Part shown: piece by piece, positions 35,310-50,000 of the stretch | How the letters are laid out: the number at the start of each line of letters is the position of its first letter | Position numbering within the stretch: the first letter of the stretch is position 1 | Origin: Trichopria drosophilae | Taxonomy: Eukaryota > Arthropoda > Insecta > Hymenoptera > Diapriidae | DNA length: 64,000 nt | Direction: 5' to 3' | NCBI GenBank assembly: GCA_030407085.1 | Contig: CM059587.1 | Span: 106,227,501 to 106,291,500 of the forward strand | Program-made: the position numbers and the translations under genes | The notes under the pieces: model-generated | What the model was told of the DNA's origin: nothing | The model's input: only the letters and a program-made list of their open reading frames with translations | Database searches by the model: none

Positions 35310-36230
35310 ATGTATGTGAACGTGAGGGACAAGAACTATTAAGCGCACGAGAGTGCGGAAATCTGACTTGATCTTACCAGGAAACCGCTAGATTTTTCAA
35401 TGATTCCTATCCAGACCGACCGCTGATATCTGAATCGACTGTGCAGAAAACGGTACAACGATATCTTGATACAGGTAGTGTAAAAGACAATGGTAATGAG
35501 GACCGTATTACCAAGAAAAACTTAATTGTTTATTTAATTAAAGCGGTCAAGAATTATACCTAGATATACTTATTTACTAAGTAAATTATAGTTTAAGATT
35601 TAAGTGTACTATTAAATGAAAAATAGCATCCTGTTAAAAGAAAATTTACTCAAGAGCTCGAAGAAGTAGATTATAGTCAAAGAGTTAAATTTTGCGATAC
35701 ATTTATGCAACGCCTTGATAACAATAATACTTTGTCAAATCTTATTATCTTTTCCGATGAAGCCACATTTCATTTGCAAGGTGTAGAATACAATCACAAT
35801 TTATAATATTGGGGTGATAAAAATCCTCATTGGATGTCGGATATTCGCACACAATGGCCTCAGAAATTTAATGTATGGACAGGTATTTGTGAAAAAGGAA
35901 TTGTCCGAACGTTTTTTATTGTTGGGAATTTAAATGGAAACATTTATGTTGAATTGCTTCAATATGAACTCGTACCTGCAAAACGAAATATGTACAATGC
36001 TGATATACAAAACGTTAGGTTTCAACAAAATGGTGTAGCACCAAATTATGCGACACTATAGTTTGACAATTCCACGATGAAACATTTCCACACCAATGGT
36101 CAGGATGGCGTGGTTACATTGCATGGCTACCCAGATCTCCAGACCTAACTCCATTGGATTATTTCTTGTGAGGGTGCCTCAAAGACGAAACCCGTCAACT
36201 TGCAAGAACTACCAGGACGAATAATCCATG
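35310..36230 (+). pseudogene. Mariner-like transposase relic, unit B
   Basis: Uninterrupted counterpart of the unit A relic. It shows ETARFFNDSYPDRPLISEST and TVQRYLDTGSVKDNG, then FSDEATFHLQG, NPHWMSDIRTQWPQKFNVWT and FQQNGVAPNYATL. The second catalytic Asp (QQDG in unit A) is Asn here. Several stops break it, including one directly after NYATL. It shows what the unit A locus looked like before the foldback insertion. Confidence 0.75.
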
Positions 36231-38602
36231 AAGTACATTTTATTTTAAGAAATGTGAGGCTAAAAGTTTTAGGCGTATTCCGTTTAAGAGTGGGGCAATG
36301 TCAGTAAGTTGCAAGTGCTCAATTTAAGCAGATAAATAAATTCTTTTAAATTCAGTATTTTTCGTAAACAACATATTTTTAAATGACGATCAATATACTA
36401 GAGAAAAATTATTTTTAGCAAAGATTAAAAATAAAACACAAAAAGCAAAAGAAAGTTTAAAAATGGGGGATTAGACTTTTTTAATCGCTAAAAATGTTGT
36501 ATGCTATGTTGGATCCGGATGTTGGTTTCTTAGACTAGAAATTTCAAACTAGAACTAGTGTTGGCGTGGTGCCTCGCTCGCTTCGCTCGCTAAGAAACTT
36601 CCACTTTGTGGAGCGTCGGCTATTCCTTAATACTCGTTCGTTAATACCGAATATAATAATAAATAAAATTATACCGATATTTAGGGGGTCCCAAAATATT
36701 TAGAAATAGTAGCGGTTATGGGAACATTCCCTATGTAACTTAGATAGGAAATAAGGGGAGTAGAGGAGGGGGTTCCTTAAATGTGTAAAAGGTGAAAATC
36801 AGCATTTTCAAAACTTCGACCCTCACTATATGTCAACCGAAATATTAATAAATAACATTTTCAACACTCCGGACGCGAAGCTCGATTTCGACTTTTGTCA
36901 AAACGTCGACATTTCCGATAGTTATATATATAGATTATAGTTGCTTATGATATTAGTTGCAAAGTTAGAAAAGTTCGTGGATCTCAAAATAAGTTATCTC
37001 TGAAAGAGACCTTCTAGAGCTCTCTTATCGAAGAGATCTCCTAAAAACTGATTAAAGAGGCATATAGTTGTGATAACCGCAAAAATGATATTTTTACTTC
37101 TAACTTTTTAAAATATTAATTTGGAAACGGTGAATGAGGTAAAAAATTTATCTCATTTCGGACCATGTTATATTTTCATAAAGATCAATATTTTTCAGAT
37201 CTCAGTTTCTCCTAGGGATGGTAGACGGCGTTCGGATCCAAAAAATAACACACTGGACATTTACCTCTTACGCAATACAATCGAAGAATTAATGCTTTTA
37301 CGGAAGTTGGAGAAACTAGCGGTGTGATTATTAATGCATGATGTTCTTTGTATCCATATTAATATGGATAGAAAGAACATCATGCATTAATATATCATTA
37401 TGTATATCTATAGATACCAAACAAAAATGAATTACAGAATATTGATTAAATGTATTGATGAAGAAGAAGCTGCAATTCTGCAGAATTTAATTTTTAAAAA
37501 TTAATTAAAAATGCTCTTAAGATTTGGGTAGATGGACGGGGGAGTCTACGCTCTATAATAAAAAACTAAGGCTGCGTTAGTCTAGGCACGAACCGAGGGC
37601 AACATCTAGCAAAGAACAGGACGAGGGGCAAACTCACTTTCTGTAGCATCCACGGATGTAGTGCTGTTAATGGATAATATTCTCGTAATAAATATTTTTT
37701 ATTGCATTTATAGTAACTTTAATTTTATTTTCAGTGCATAGTTTGATATATATATATAATAGTCCTCATTTTTTATTTATGAGTTGAGTTCTGTAACGAA
37801 CCTTTCAATTATTTTCTAAAGACATACCTATTATGCTGATCTCTGAAGAAATTTCGAAAAACTATTTGTCATATTCTTATTGTTTCGCAACATTAGTTTC
37901 TCTCATTCTTGTCATGAAATTTCCATGGTATATATGTGCAAAGACATGTCTGACTATGCGCCTATGTCTACTCCGTACAGCTGAACTGGAAATACACAAA
38001 AGTAATTAGTAATTAACATAAAAGAATGATATTTTCTTATATTCTACAATCAAATTTTATGCCTAATAAAAATATATGAAAAGCATAATGGCGATAAGAT
38101 TTGTGTAATTTGAACTATTGTGTATGAATACAACGTCTCACCAGATCATGAACTAAAAACTATATTTGCATTCCAATCGAGCTTAAACAGTTGACATCGG
38201 AATGATAGGTTATTTTTATAGTCATAATGTGGCAATGATTTGTTAGATTTATTACGGCATTTTGTGATTTCTTTTTCCTGCCTATCCTATCGATTTTCAT
38301 AAATAATATTACGTAGTACTCGTAATGACGTAAGATGTCACCTCTTGGTATCCTAAGTAAAATAGCATATTTTGACATTTTCAACGTGCACTTTTTTCCC
38401 CCACTTTAATATAATGATAGTGAAAAATATAACCAGGTTAAAGTTTATCCCCCTATGACTTCTGAGTGGCTCAGTGAATAAAATCATATCGCATCAGAAT
38501 TACCACGTAACGTAGCAGAGATCGGGATGAAATATTAAAATTACTTACTTAATAAAATAAAGTATAATCTTACTAGACTCTGGGCGTGAATGAGTCATCG
38601 AT
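36231..38602. other. Unit B non-coding stretch
   Basis: Matches unit A 18250-21311 apart from indels. No supported gene. The 68-codon frame at 37121-37327 differs from its unit A version by a 12-nt in-frame deletion but has no recognised domain. Confidence 0.4.
37330..37391. repeat. Unit-B-specific inverted duplication
   Basis: 31-bp arms (attaatgcatgatgttcttt... and its inverse) abut with no spacer and one mismatch. Unit A has only the left arm (from about 19372). The palindrome therefore arose in unit B, most simply by template switching. Confidence 0.85.
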
Positions 38603-38925
38603 CAGTACAAACTCGATAAGACGTCTTGGTCGGTTCCAGCTTCCCCTATCACCTCTCGATAATACGTCGTTCGAGAGTGAAAGGAAGCTTCTCCTTCCCA
38701 AACCTGCGCAGATGCATGCGCAGCTATACGATCGTTCACAGTAAGGTAGGGAACTTTGCGTAAGGTAGGGTTTCCGTCTGTTGCTCTCTTTCTCAGAGCG
38801 CTGAGAAAAAGGCAGTAGTGGGGATGAGGGGAGGACACGAAAAAACGACGTCTTAACGAGGGATAGTTCCGACGTCTTATCGAGATGACGTATTAACGCG
38901 GTGACATCTTATCGAGTTTGTACTG
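38603..38925. mobile_element. 323-bp MITE, unit B copy
   Basis: Same ends (cagtacaaactcg ... cgagtttgtactg) and length as the unit A copy at 21312-21634. The left flank differs because unit A has ~310 bp of extra sequence there. Confidence 0.7.
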
Positions 38926-41006
38926 CAGTTAATAATACATTAGTTTACCTTGGAATTAAAAAATTAAAATATTATAGAAATTATATAAAATTTATCTATT
39001 TTTCAAATGTTTTGATTACATACTAAATATTAGGGGTAGACGGTGTTTTTTATTAAGAAAGGTGAATCATCCCATTCAAATATCCCGTACAGTTCTGTTA
39101 ATGTGATCAATCAAATGAATTTATTGTATAATTTACTGCCTACTTTTTTAAATATATCTATTTTAAAGAAATGTTTATTAATTAAACATTATGCACAATA
39201 CTTTTGATAAAAGATTAGGAATGAGATGAGATAATATTAAAATTTAAAGCATTTTCTCATCAATTCTCTGTTTTATTCTTTTATTCATTACTGTTGTTAA
39301 ATAATATAAGTAAATATTAATATGCAATTTTGTATACTTAAAAAGTAAAGTTTTATTTAAATTTAATAACAAAACTATTGACAAAGTTGTAATAAAATTT
39401 GTTGCGACTGTAATATTAAGTATTAAGTTAATGTAATTTCCTTTTCTATATCTAAAAATTACATATTCAGTTAGTTGTTCTCTTAAAATTATCTGTTAAC
39501 GTAGGTTACGCTCAATTCGTTTTGGATATTTTTATATAAATTAATACTTACAAAATATTTATTACGTGATGGCTATTTGAATTCACTATACAAGGTAATC
39601 TTTTGCACGCATATTTTTATTTAGTGCAACGAAATACCTACTTGTAAAGTGTATAATTCTTTATAGTGTATTCCGTTAACTTTTCATAATGACAACTCAC
39701 TAATTGCCAAATGCTAATAATCAATGTAAAAATCGAATTCTGCCATTGATTGGACATTTTTATTAATTAAAATAAAACCTTATAATTAAAGTTGCGTGAA
39801 AATAGAAAATTTAAAAAAGGAAGGATCTCACACAATTGTTATTTGTTTAACCAATAAATATCTTTCAATTTTTCGGGCCAAGCCGATGTAACATTTTTTT
39901 CGATGACCACAACAGCATTTTTGTTCACAAACAATTATTATATAATTTAATTTAAAAATATCAAGTTAAAACATTTTTTTAAATCCGGGATTTTTGCATT
40001 TTTTTTTGTTGAATGTGAGTTGTGTAAGACAGACCCCATGATAAATAATTATACACAAAATCGGCGTTTTGATCTTTCTTAAACAGATGGAAGGCCTGAA
40101 TATAATTTTCATTTTTGGAACAATGTTGACAGTTAGCAATTTTTAATTATTCAGTACAATGCACAAGATAAAATAATCCAGAAAATTTATTTTTCAAGTT
40201 TATATTTTACGTTCTACATAATCCACATGTCAAGTACCTATTTCATAACTATTATTCGTATTCGTAGCGTTTTTGAAATGAACTTATTAACTAGCAGTAT
40301 TCACATTTCATATTATTAACTTTAAAAATTCCACCATTTTTTCTCCATTTGAATTAAAAAAATCATTTACTTATATTTTGTTATATTAACCTCATGAATT
40401 TGATTTTAGATTTAACAAAAAGTAAACTACGACTACGAAGATAGCTCATATCTTTCAGCACTTAGAATGAGCATCATAATAGTACAGAGCAATGAAATGT
40501 TATGGAATTACTAACGTCTTTACATTGGAATAATACTTCATCTTCTTTACAACTTTACAATGTCTTGATTGATATTCGAATACAGCAGGTAACTATATTA
40601 TCGATTACATGCAAGATTGAAATTTGTAAGTTCCTAGAGTTGTTGGTGAACACTTTTCTTGAAATTGTCATTATTTATGGACGATTCTTGCTAACTGGTA
40701 TGATCGATTGTTCCCCATGTTGAGCTGTACCTCTGCTCTTATCTCTCCTTCATTCTTTCGAATAGGATATAATACATATCATAGAATATTTTTATAAATA
40801 ACAGACATTTTTTAATGTGTGAATTGCCAGAATATTAAAATTAAAAACAAATTTTGGGGTTTAAGTGAATGTACCATAAAATGAAATTTACAAACTTCGT
40901 GTGTAAATAATATTTGCATGTACAGATGATTGTTGTCTTTTATTAATAATGCGCTTAAGTGCTTATTTATTTCTGAATAATGGAATATTTAAATAAAAAT
41001 CAACCG
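38926..41006. other. Unit B upstream region of OR-B, no gene seen
   Basis: AT-rich. About 39055-39525 is absent from unit A and splits a stretch contiguous there (gacggtgttttttat | atttttatataaatt), so it is an insertion in B or a deletion in A. No TIRs were recognised in it. Confidence 0.4.
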
Positions 41007-44000
41007 ATGTCCAAAAATGATAAACTCGACAGTTCAGGTAATTAAATTACACTATAGTTTTTAAAAATGTTGACGTTTCCGATCTTAAATAACTAAAAAA
41101 TGAAATAAAAATTTGTGTGTCCAAGATCTTGTATGTACGTCCGTACGTCCGGATGCGTCATTTTTTCCCCGACCTTGTTGCATAATTATTTCATATTACA
41201 TTGCAAGCGTTTTAGTTGTAATTGATATGCAATATATTTTATCATAAAATTAAAAAGTCTAACCTACGAGGAAGTACTTCACCCTTTGCGTCATAGTCTC
41301 ACTCCTGAGTGACACCTTTTTCTTTCTACATATTCGCGTGCTTTGACGCCAACATTTTTGCAGCTTACAGCCTACAGTATTCTCTACCACAATAAAGGCA
41401 TACAAAAATGTTGATTGATGTGTAAATATATATATTGTTATAAATAAAAAAAGGCTAAAAAAACGTGTTTTTTTTCAATAAATATAATTCTGACCGAGCT
41501 ACAAGATAAAAAAATTTGTTAAAAATCTTAATAACATACTTCGGGTCGCTGATTACGAATCCGGTGTCAGTTTTTAAAAATTCAAAATGGCAGATCCAAG
41601 ATGACGGACCGAAAACCGAAAACTTCTCGATCTTAATGAAACTGGGTACTCGGGGCTTTTCGGGGTCGCTGCTCACGAATTTGACCCTCGATTTTGAAAA
41701 CTCAAGATGGCGGAACGATGATTGTGGTCCGAAAAGCGAAAAATGAAAATTGCAAATTCGAAATTCAGAATACATAGCCAGTTTTATCTCGATCAAGTAA
41801 AATTTCACATTTCCCTCGACCATCATGGATCCGCCATTTTGAATGGTTAATGCAGTTTTGAATACCAAATTAATTTGTTTGTAGGCTTAAAATTTTATCA
41901 ATTACGTTACTACATATTAAAATTAATTTGATACATATCCTATATTAAATTATAACAGAGTTCGAGTGGGCAATTGGGCTGAACCGAATAGGATTGAGAT
42001 TAATAGGAGTATGGCCGAATCATACCAAAGAAGACACCGCGATGAACATTCGTGCAGCTGGAGCAATTTCGTCGCTTATTTTTTGCCTGTTTATACCACA
42101 AATGTGGGCTTTGATGATAGTTCGTAAGAATTTACTACTGGTCATGGACAACGCATTGACGAGTGTACCAGCGTTGGCATCAGCAACTAAAATTTTTTTC
42201 TTATGGAATGCTCAAACAAGTAAGTAACAATAACCAGTATTTGGATCGCAGTACTTTTGTTCAGGTAATTCCATAATTATTTGTACACATTTTGTGGAGC
42301 TTTAGAAAATGACTTATTTGGACTACATTCAGTGACAAAAGATTTAAACTTGAAAATATGTCTTCCATGATTAAAACCCAAATTGCCGTGCCTTTGCTAA
42401 TGTAGTCTCCTCGGAATGTATGAAAGAATAATGATAAATAACTACAGATATTTCTAAACTTAATAAATAAGTGATCGAACTGAACTGCTTTTTTTAAGCT
42501 AGCATTGGGACTCGTGGTACAAAATATTGCTACTGATTGGTCTGAATGCAGACTCGATTGGGAGCGAAAAATTATGCTAAAACGAGCTCACCGAGGCCGA
42601 TTATTCACGATATTTGGGATGGTACTGATATCCTTGACGTTTCTTATGGCGATTTCTGGACCTTTTTTTGGAATCAGTTATCGTGTATTCACAAATTTGA
42701 TTGACCATAGTGATCGTCATCTTCCTGTTCAAGCTTATCTTCCATATGATACGTCGAAAACTCCAAATTTCGAAATTACCTACCTCGGAGAAGTAGTCGG
42801 CTTAGGACTTGTAGCTATTTGCTTCACTATGCCCGCAAATTTTTTCATGGTTTTGGTCTTGCACGTATCTGGTCAAATTCAAATACTTGCCAAGAAGATG
42901 ATGGATTTAGGATTGTCGGGAGACAGCAAACAGTTCTCGACACATTTAAGACAAATTGTCAATAGACACGTTCATATCATAAGGTAATTATTTAAATTTT
43001 ACTGAGAATAGTTTAATTTATATTCGGTAAGTTATTTCCGGCAGCGACTTTGCCTTGCTTACATAAATTTGTATTTGTAAAATAAACTTCCCGAGTAAAA
43101 AAAACGATGCCCAATAAGTGTCTCTGAAGTGTTCCTGCAGGCATGTCGCATAAGTATGCCTAGTGAGATAAATAGACACTTCTGAGGCACTTCATCCATT
43201 ATTGGATGAGGGACTTGGCCAACACCATGTTATCGCTTCTAAGGTATCTACAAAGCGACATTTTATATGCTTTCGCGACACCTCCAAAAGGTCTCCAGCA
43301 CACTTCTCGGATGTATCCAGGAAACCTTTCGGACACTTACGAGACATATCCAGAATTCTTCTGGAATACATTTAGGACAAAGCCGAAATATTTTCAGAAC
43401 ACTTTCGGACGACGATGAATGCTTCACAGAATATTTTCCTGTACGAGGGAAGTCTATTGGTATTCCCTGCCTAGGTGAAAAAGTTTACTACACAAGGGGA
43501 ATGACAATATCATCGAGAATAACAGACACCAAAAATGATGACGATAAAATTGGAAGAGACAAGGATAATGACATAACAAACAGGATTGCGGTAAGTTGAA
43601 ACTTTTACAAATAGTACCGATAAAAAATTAATCTTTGTAACCTGTAGAAATATAATACACCTAAACGCAGAAGTTTTATTGGCATTTTTTTAAACTCCAC
43701 TACAGGGGAAATGAGCGATGTACTTCGAAGAGAGGTTGAGTAGAAACTGACAAAAGATCGTATTTATTTTGTCTCCATTGTTGGCGGTTGGCAACGTGGT
43801 TGCTAGGCTTGTTTTTTTTTGACAGTTTCCGACGAAACTGTTTTTGAAATACATCGCTCCATGGTGAAGTTAAAGAAAATGTCAATAAAACTTCTGAATT
43901 TACGTATTTGCTGTTTTCACAGGTTCTAATAAGATGCTTGAATTTTCTATTCGTATTTTCTGAAGAAGTTTCACGAGCTCACCAGTCAATGTTGGTTGTA

Positions 44001-47000
44001 TCGTCGTAATTGTTTTCTCCGCCCCTCCGTCTCTATCGTCCCCCTTTTGACACAGATTTTGTCACCTGGGCACGGAATGTCAAAGGACTACCGTCGAACG
44101 TGACAATATTCTGTGAAGCTTTTATCGTGTCCCGAAAGTGCTATGAAAATGTTTCTCTTAAATGTGTCTCGGAAGTGTCCGAGAGGTTTCCTGGAAACAT
44201 CTCATAAGTGTATAGGAAACGTTCTATAGGTGCTACAAAAGTGTGATATGTCGCTTTGGAGATGTCTTAGAAGCATTGACATGGTGTTGGCCAAGTCCCT
44301 AATCTAACAATGGATGAAGTGTCTCGGATGTCTATAGGAACACTTAAGAGACACTTATGGAACAAATTTTGTTTAATAATTTTTAATAATCATTACAGTT
44401 CAGACAATACTACTATATTTTTTGGCAATTCATTTGATACTGGTTTCCAACTATAAAGACCTTGAACAATTGCAAAAATAATGATTCAATTTTCGATATT
44501 TTGCCATCAAATAAAAATAAAGAATTTAAAAAAATCGATCTTTACTTTAATTTTCCAATATTATAACATTATGTTGATATTTCATTAAAAAATATAATAC
44601 ACTGTTTTTATTTTAAGAATGGTGAACGATATTGAAAAGGCATTCAATATGTTGATTTTGGCTCAATTAGTCGTTTTATCAATAATGATTTGCTCGCTAG
44701 GATTTCAATTTCTTAATGTAAGTACGTTATTACTTCAACGCTTCATTTCCCTTTTAATTAAATTACGAACTCTTGAATGAAAATAATCGAAAATACTGAA
44801 CAGGCTATGGATACTAGCAATACCGTTGAGCGGACTTCAATTACACGACTATTTATTCTTGGCGGAGCATTTTTAAATATGACATTACATACGTTTACTT
44901 ATTGCCTGGCAGGGGAAATTTTAACATTCGAGGTAAGTTTTTGTTGTCTTATTTGTTATACTGGTTATTCCAGCAAAGAGCACTGTTAAAAGTGAATATA
45001 AGATAATGAAAATGCGAGAGACGCAAATATCAAACCGGTAGAAATAATTAATGTTTTTCATGAAAATTTTCATCTGTTTGTAATTTGCGTAAGTTACATT
45101 GCTTGAAAATTAATACATGGTAGACGAATAAATATAATCTACATACCAATTTTCATTCAAATTTCATCAAATTCGCGGAGGACTGTGCCAAACCTGCTGA
45201 ACAAAAAAAAAAAGGAATTTGCTATTAGGCGATAGTACTAATCAGTTTTCGGAGGTTCCAGCTCCCAGGTGCGAATCATCTATACTCGTTGGCCGTCCTT
45301 TCTACATTTTACACAAATATTATATTTATTTTCATTTACACTTAATATTACGTGCGAATTTTATTTCATGTCAAATACAATGCTGAAAATAGCAGTGTAT
45401 AATTCGCAGTTGCGTTCAAATGTTTATGAAAATATATATAAATCAATTTTTCGTCACTGAATTGAAATTCCATGTCAAAATTCTTGCAATGTTTGCACAT
45501 TTGCTATAAATTTCATAAAATGCGCATTTAATTTCTTTCAAACGCACCTAATTATTAATTTAATGTAATATTATAAATTATAAAAGTACTGTTCGCGTAT
45601 CAATATTAAATATCGCGCCCTTTATGTTTCTCCGTTTCACCAGTTATTATACTGACGCGTAAAGTCGCGAATATCGAGAACGATTTCCGGAAAAATCGGA
45701 GAGTCAGTTCGGATCGCTTTCCCCACGAGGTAGCACGCACGCCATTTTATAATAAGGTTACGGAAATAGTTAGTTGTACTGATTAGAGTTACTGACATAA
45801 ATGTTCTAGATTACAGTTTGCATTTTTTTTTCTTGTGTTTACTCCATCCTGGACCACGCACCCACAGCAACGGCGGTTGTACAAATGTAATTTGCTACGT
45901 TGACAATCCACACGCTAACATTTGGCGATCCTGCCAGGATCGGAGTACGCGAGTATTTCAAATAATCTAGCACAAATTTGGATTTGTACGACGCGTTGAA
46001 CAATTTTGCGAAAAACTTGCATTTCGTACGAACTTGGACTTTTGTGCAAATTATAAGGACAGTCTCATACACGCGAGTGCTTCATCAATTTGGGCATCCG
46101 CAAAATTGCACCATTGGAATGCAGTGTCTCATTAGTGCAATTTAGTGCAGTGCAAAGTGCATACATAAAGCCTTCGTGCGCGGTCGGAACTCTCCGCCTA
46201 TTCTCGGCTCCGCCATTTGAACCTGAATTCGAAACATTCGAAATTCGAATTCCGCACTTTCGGCCACTTTCGGTCCGCTTCGGAATCACACGATTCCTCT
46301 ATTTCGCTACGTCACCAGCGTGACGTCAGCAAGGAGACAGCCGCTATACGCAGCATAAGTCTCACGCACCTCTCTCTTGCTCAACTCTCGATCCTCCTAG
46401 TGCGAGCCTCTGATAGGCGATTAGGGCGAACTCTCCGCCTCAGTACCCCTGCTACTGGTGGTCATACCGGGAGTGGTGGTAAACGCACTTCCAGTGCGCC
46501 ATACGCACTTGCAGCATACACATCGTGTTGTACGATATAATCAAGTGCACGCAGTCGCACTTGTAACTCGTAATTCTATCAAACTGAACATAGAATTATT
46601 ATCAATATGGTCAAGACTCGTACTCAAGGAGATCCCACGGATGCGTACCATGAATTTATGCAATTGGTGGCGCTACAAAATTATGAATTTGGCTCTCTTA
46701 AACGGGCTGCTGAATTACTCAGTTCCTCGCAGATCACGTATGATCAAGCTGTCTCGCGCCGCTCAATTGTAGAAACTAAGTGGCAGCAAATGACAGCTCG
46801 TCATGAGCAAATGCTGCTATATAACCAACTGCCATCCTGCTCCACGGAGGAGTATTTTTCTAAGGATTTCATTGGAACCGCCGAAGATTTGTATTCCGAT
46901 ACAAGTGCCGGCCTGTCATCCGTCATCCGTTTGTCTGCGCCTGCATCATCGGCATCGACAAGAATCAGCGGTCCAGCAGCTACTGCTCCCGTCATACCGC

Positions 47001-50000
47001 GACAGACAAAGGTACCGTCAATCGATCTACCGCGATTTAATGGCGAATTTTTAAATTGGATCGGGTTTCGCGATCATTTCAGCGCGTTAATTATTAATGA
47101 CGCGTCCATCGATCCATTTTCGCGATTGTTCTATTTAAAATCGTGTTTGCAAGGCGACGCGGCAAAATTATTAGCGAATTTAACTGTAACGGCTGAAAAC
47201 TTTGAAATTGGGTGGAAGATTTTGACAGATCGGTACGAAAATCGTCGTCGCCTCTTACAAATCTATTTGTCACGTTTATTTTCTGTAAAGGCTGTCTTGC
47301 ATGACGGGTCGCCGCAAGAACTTAGAAAATTACTTGATGAAGTGCAATCTTCTGCAGATGCACTAAAGAAACTAGATCGTCCGGTACAAGACGACATTCT
47401 TGTGTATCTAGTGACCTCCAAGCTTGACAACGGGACGCGGGAATCATGGGAATTTTCGTTGGAAGGTGACGAATATGCCACATTCGAGCAATTAACGAAA
47501 TTTTTGTCTGCTAAAATTCGGTCGTACGAAGCTTCCGCTTGTTTTCAAACGGCTAGTATACAAAAGATATCTCGCGCATCAAATGCTCAAGCTCGAAATA
47601 AAACCGTTTCCGCTTTCCCTGCTCAAGCTTGTCGGGACGATTCACATAAACAAACAAAATGCGTTCTATGTTCTGACACACATTCTTTATTTAAATGCGC
47701 CATCTTCAATGGCAAAACAGTTTCTCAACGATGGGATATTGTGAAAATGAAAAATGTCTGTCAGAACTGCCTTTCAGCGTATCATAAGGCATCTAATTGC
47801 AAAAGTTTGCGAAATTGTATACAATGTGGTAAACGTCACCATTCACTTTTGCACTCCGACAGCAGTAAATCGAGTACTGAAACAGGCATTGCGAACGTCG
47901 CTGCGAGTACATCCAGTACCGCCTCTCCAAACATAGAAGCCAGTTACGTGCAATCACATTTAAGCACACCGCAGGTACCGTCTCACGTGGTACTCGCAAC
48001 GGCGTGGGTGCTTGTCACTGCTCCCTCTAAACGGGTAATAAAACTACGTTGTCTCTTAGACCACGGGTCTACGCATACATATATTACGCGGCAAATAGCG
48101 AACGATTTGCGAACAAAATTATACCCCACATCAACTGTCGTTAGTGGAATTGTATCGGGCGCAACAGGCAAGGTTAAACAGGTCATTCCTATTTCAGTCA
48201 GCTCAACGTCTGATATGTCGGTAGCGGTCGCAACTGACGCATTAATAATGGATTCATTAACTAATTATGTTCCTAATTTTCGGCACCCAATTTCGTATTG
48301 GCCACATTTGCGAAATATTGAATTTTCGGATCGGTATCCGACAGATGACGCGCCCATACACTTGATAATAGGTGCTGATCTATACGCTTATGTTCTTCGC
48401 GACGGGATTATTCGCGGCAAACCTGACGAGCCGGTGGCAATCAACACCATTTTTGGGTGGGTCCTCTCGGGTCATACAGATTCAACTCGCGATTCATCGC
48501 CTAATCCTACGGTGCATTTGCATCATTCCCATGCAGCCGAGGATCTGCATTCCTCTCTCTCACGATTCTGGGAGATCGAAGAAATCCCAATCTCTTGTGC
48601 TCAATCCGAAACGGACATCCAGTGTGAGAAACACTTTCTCGAGACGCACTCTCGAGATTCGGACGGTCGGTATGTAGTCCGCATACCCTTCAAGGAACCT
48701 CCCCCATTAGATATCGGGGAAACTAAGCCTCGTGCAATCCAGTGTCTGCATTCAATGGAGCGTCGTCTCGCAACGCGCCCTCTTGAACGCGAAGCGTATT
48801 CGCAATTCATGCGCGAATATCAAGATTTAGGACATATGCGCGTCGCCTCTACAATTACTGACATGGAACCGGTATATTTACCTCACCATGCAGTTACCAA
48901 AGTTAGTAGTTCGACTACCAAAACACGCGTTGTATTTAACGCCTCCGCAGTATCTACCAATGGTAAATCATTGAATGACCTTCAGTATATTGGTCCCAGC
49001 CTCCAATCAGATCTTCCCACACTGCACATGCAGTGGCGTTTATTCCGCTACGTATATGTTGCCGATATTGAGAAAATGTTCAGGCAGATTCGGGTTGATG
49101 AACGCGATGTAATCTACCAGTGCATTGTGTGGCGAGATCACCCATTAAAACCCATTATACTGTTTAATTTACTCACAGTCACGTATGGGACTAAAAGTGC
49201 CCCATATTTAGCTCATCGCGTCCTACGCCAGCTAGCCGAAGACGAAGGAGATGACTTTCCATTAGGGAAAGAAGCTCTTTTATGGGCTTTTTTTGTGGAT
49301 GATGGCATGATTGGATCTAATACGATCGAAGGAGCGAAAGCGATTCGCAATGAGCTTATACAATTACTCGCTCGAGGACAATTTTCGCTACGCAAGTGGG
49401 TTAGCAATTCCACGGAATTGCTATCCGACATTGACGAGCGGAATGTTGGCATCGCCTGCGATAAAACGCTTCAAGCAGATGATAGCGTGAAGATATTAGG
49501 GCTCGCGTGGCACCCGTCGACGGATTCGTATCAGTTCCGATTTAACGAACCTAGTTTAAAATTTGAACCTACCAAACGTGTGATTCTTTCACACATTGCA
49601 AGAATATTCGACCCTTTAGGTTGGATATCACCGGTTGTTATTACTGCAAAAATATTAATGCAGCAATTATGGCAGTGCGCGGTAGACTGGGACGACCATC
49701 TCCCCGCTGAACTCGCATCATCATGGTGCACGTTTTATGAAGCGCTCCCCACGCTCACGCAACTCAAAATTCCGCGATGGCTAGGCACCTCGCCATCAGC
49801 GACTATCGAAATTCATGGCTTCTCAGACGCATCCGCGAAAGCTTACGCAGCAGTCGTATATTTACGCATTACTGACGCATCAGGTAAGTGTCACACGTTG
49901 TTGCTCACGTCTAAAACACGTGTTGCCCCTCTGAAACAAGTGACCATACCACGCTTAGAGCTATGTGCAGCAGTACTTCTGGCTCGCCTCCTCGTTCATG

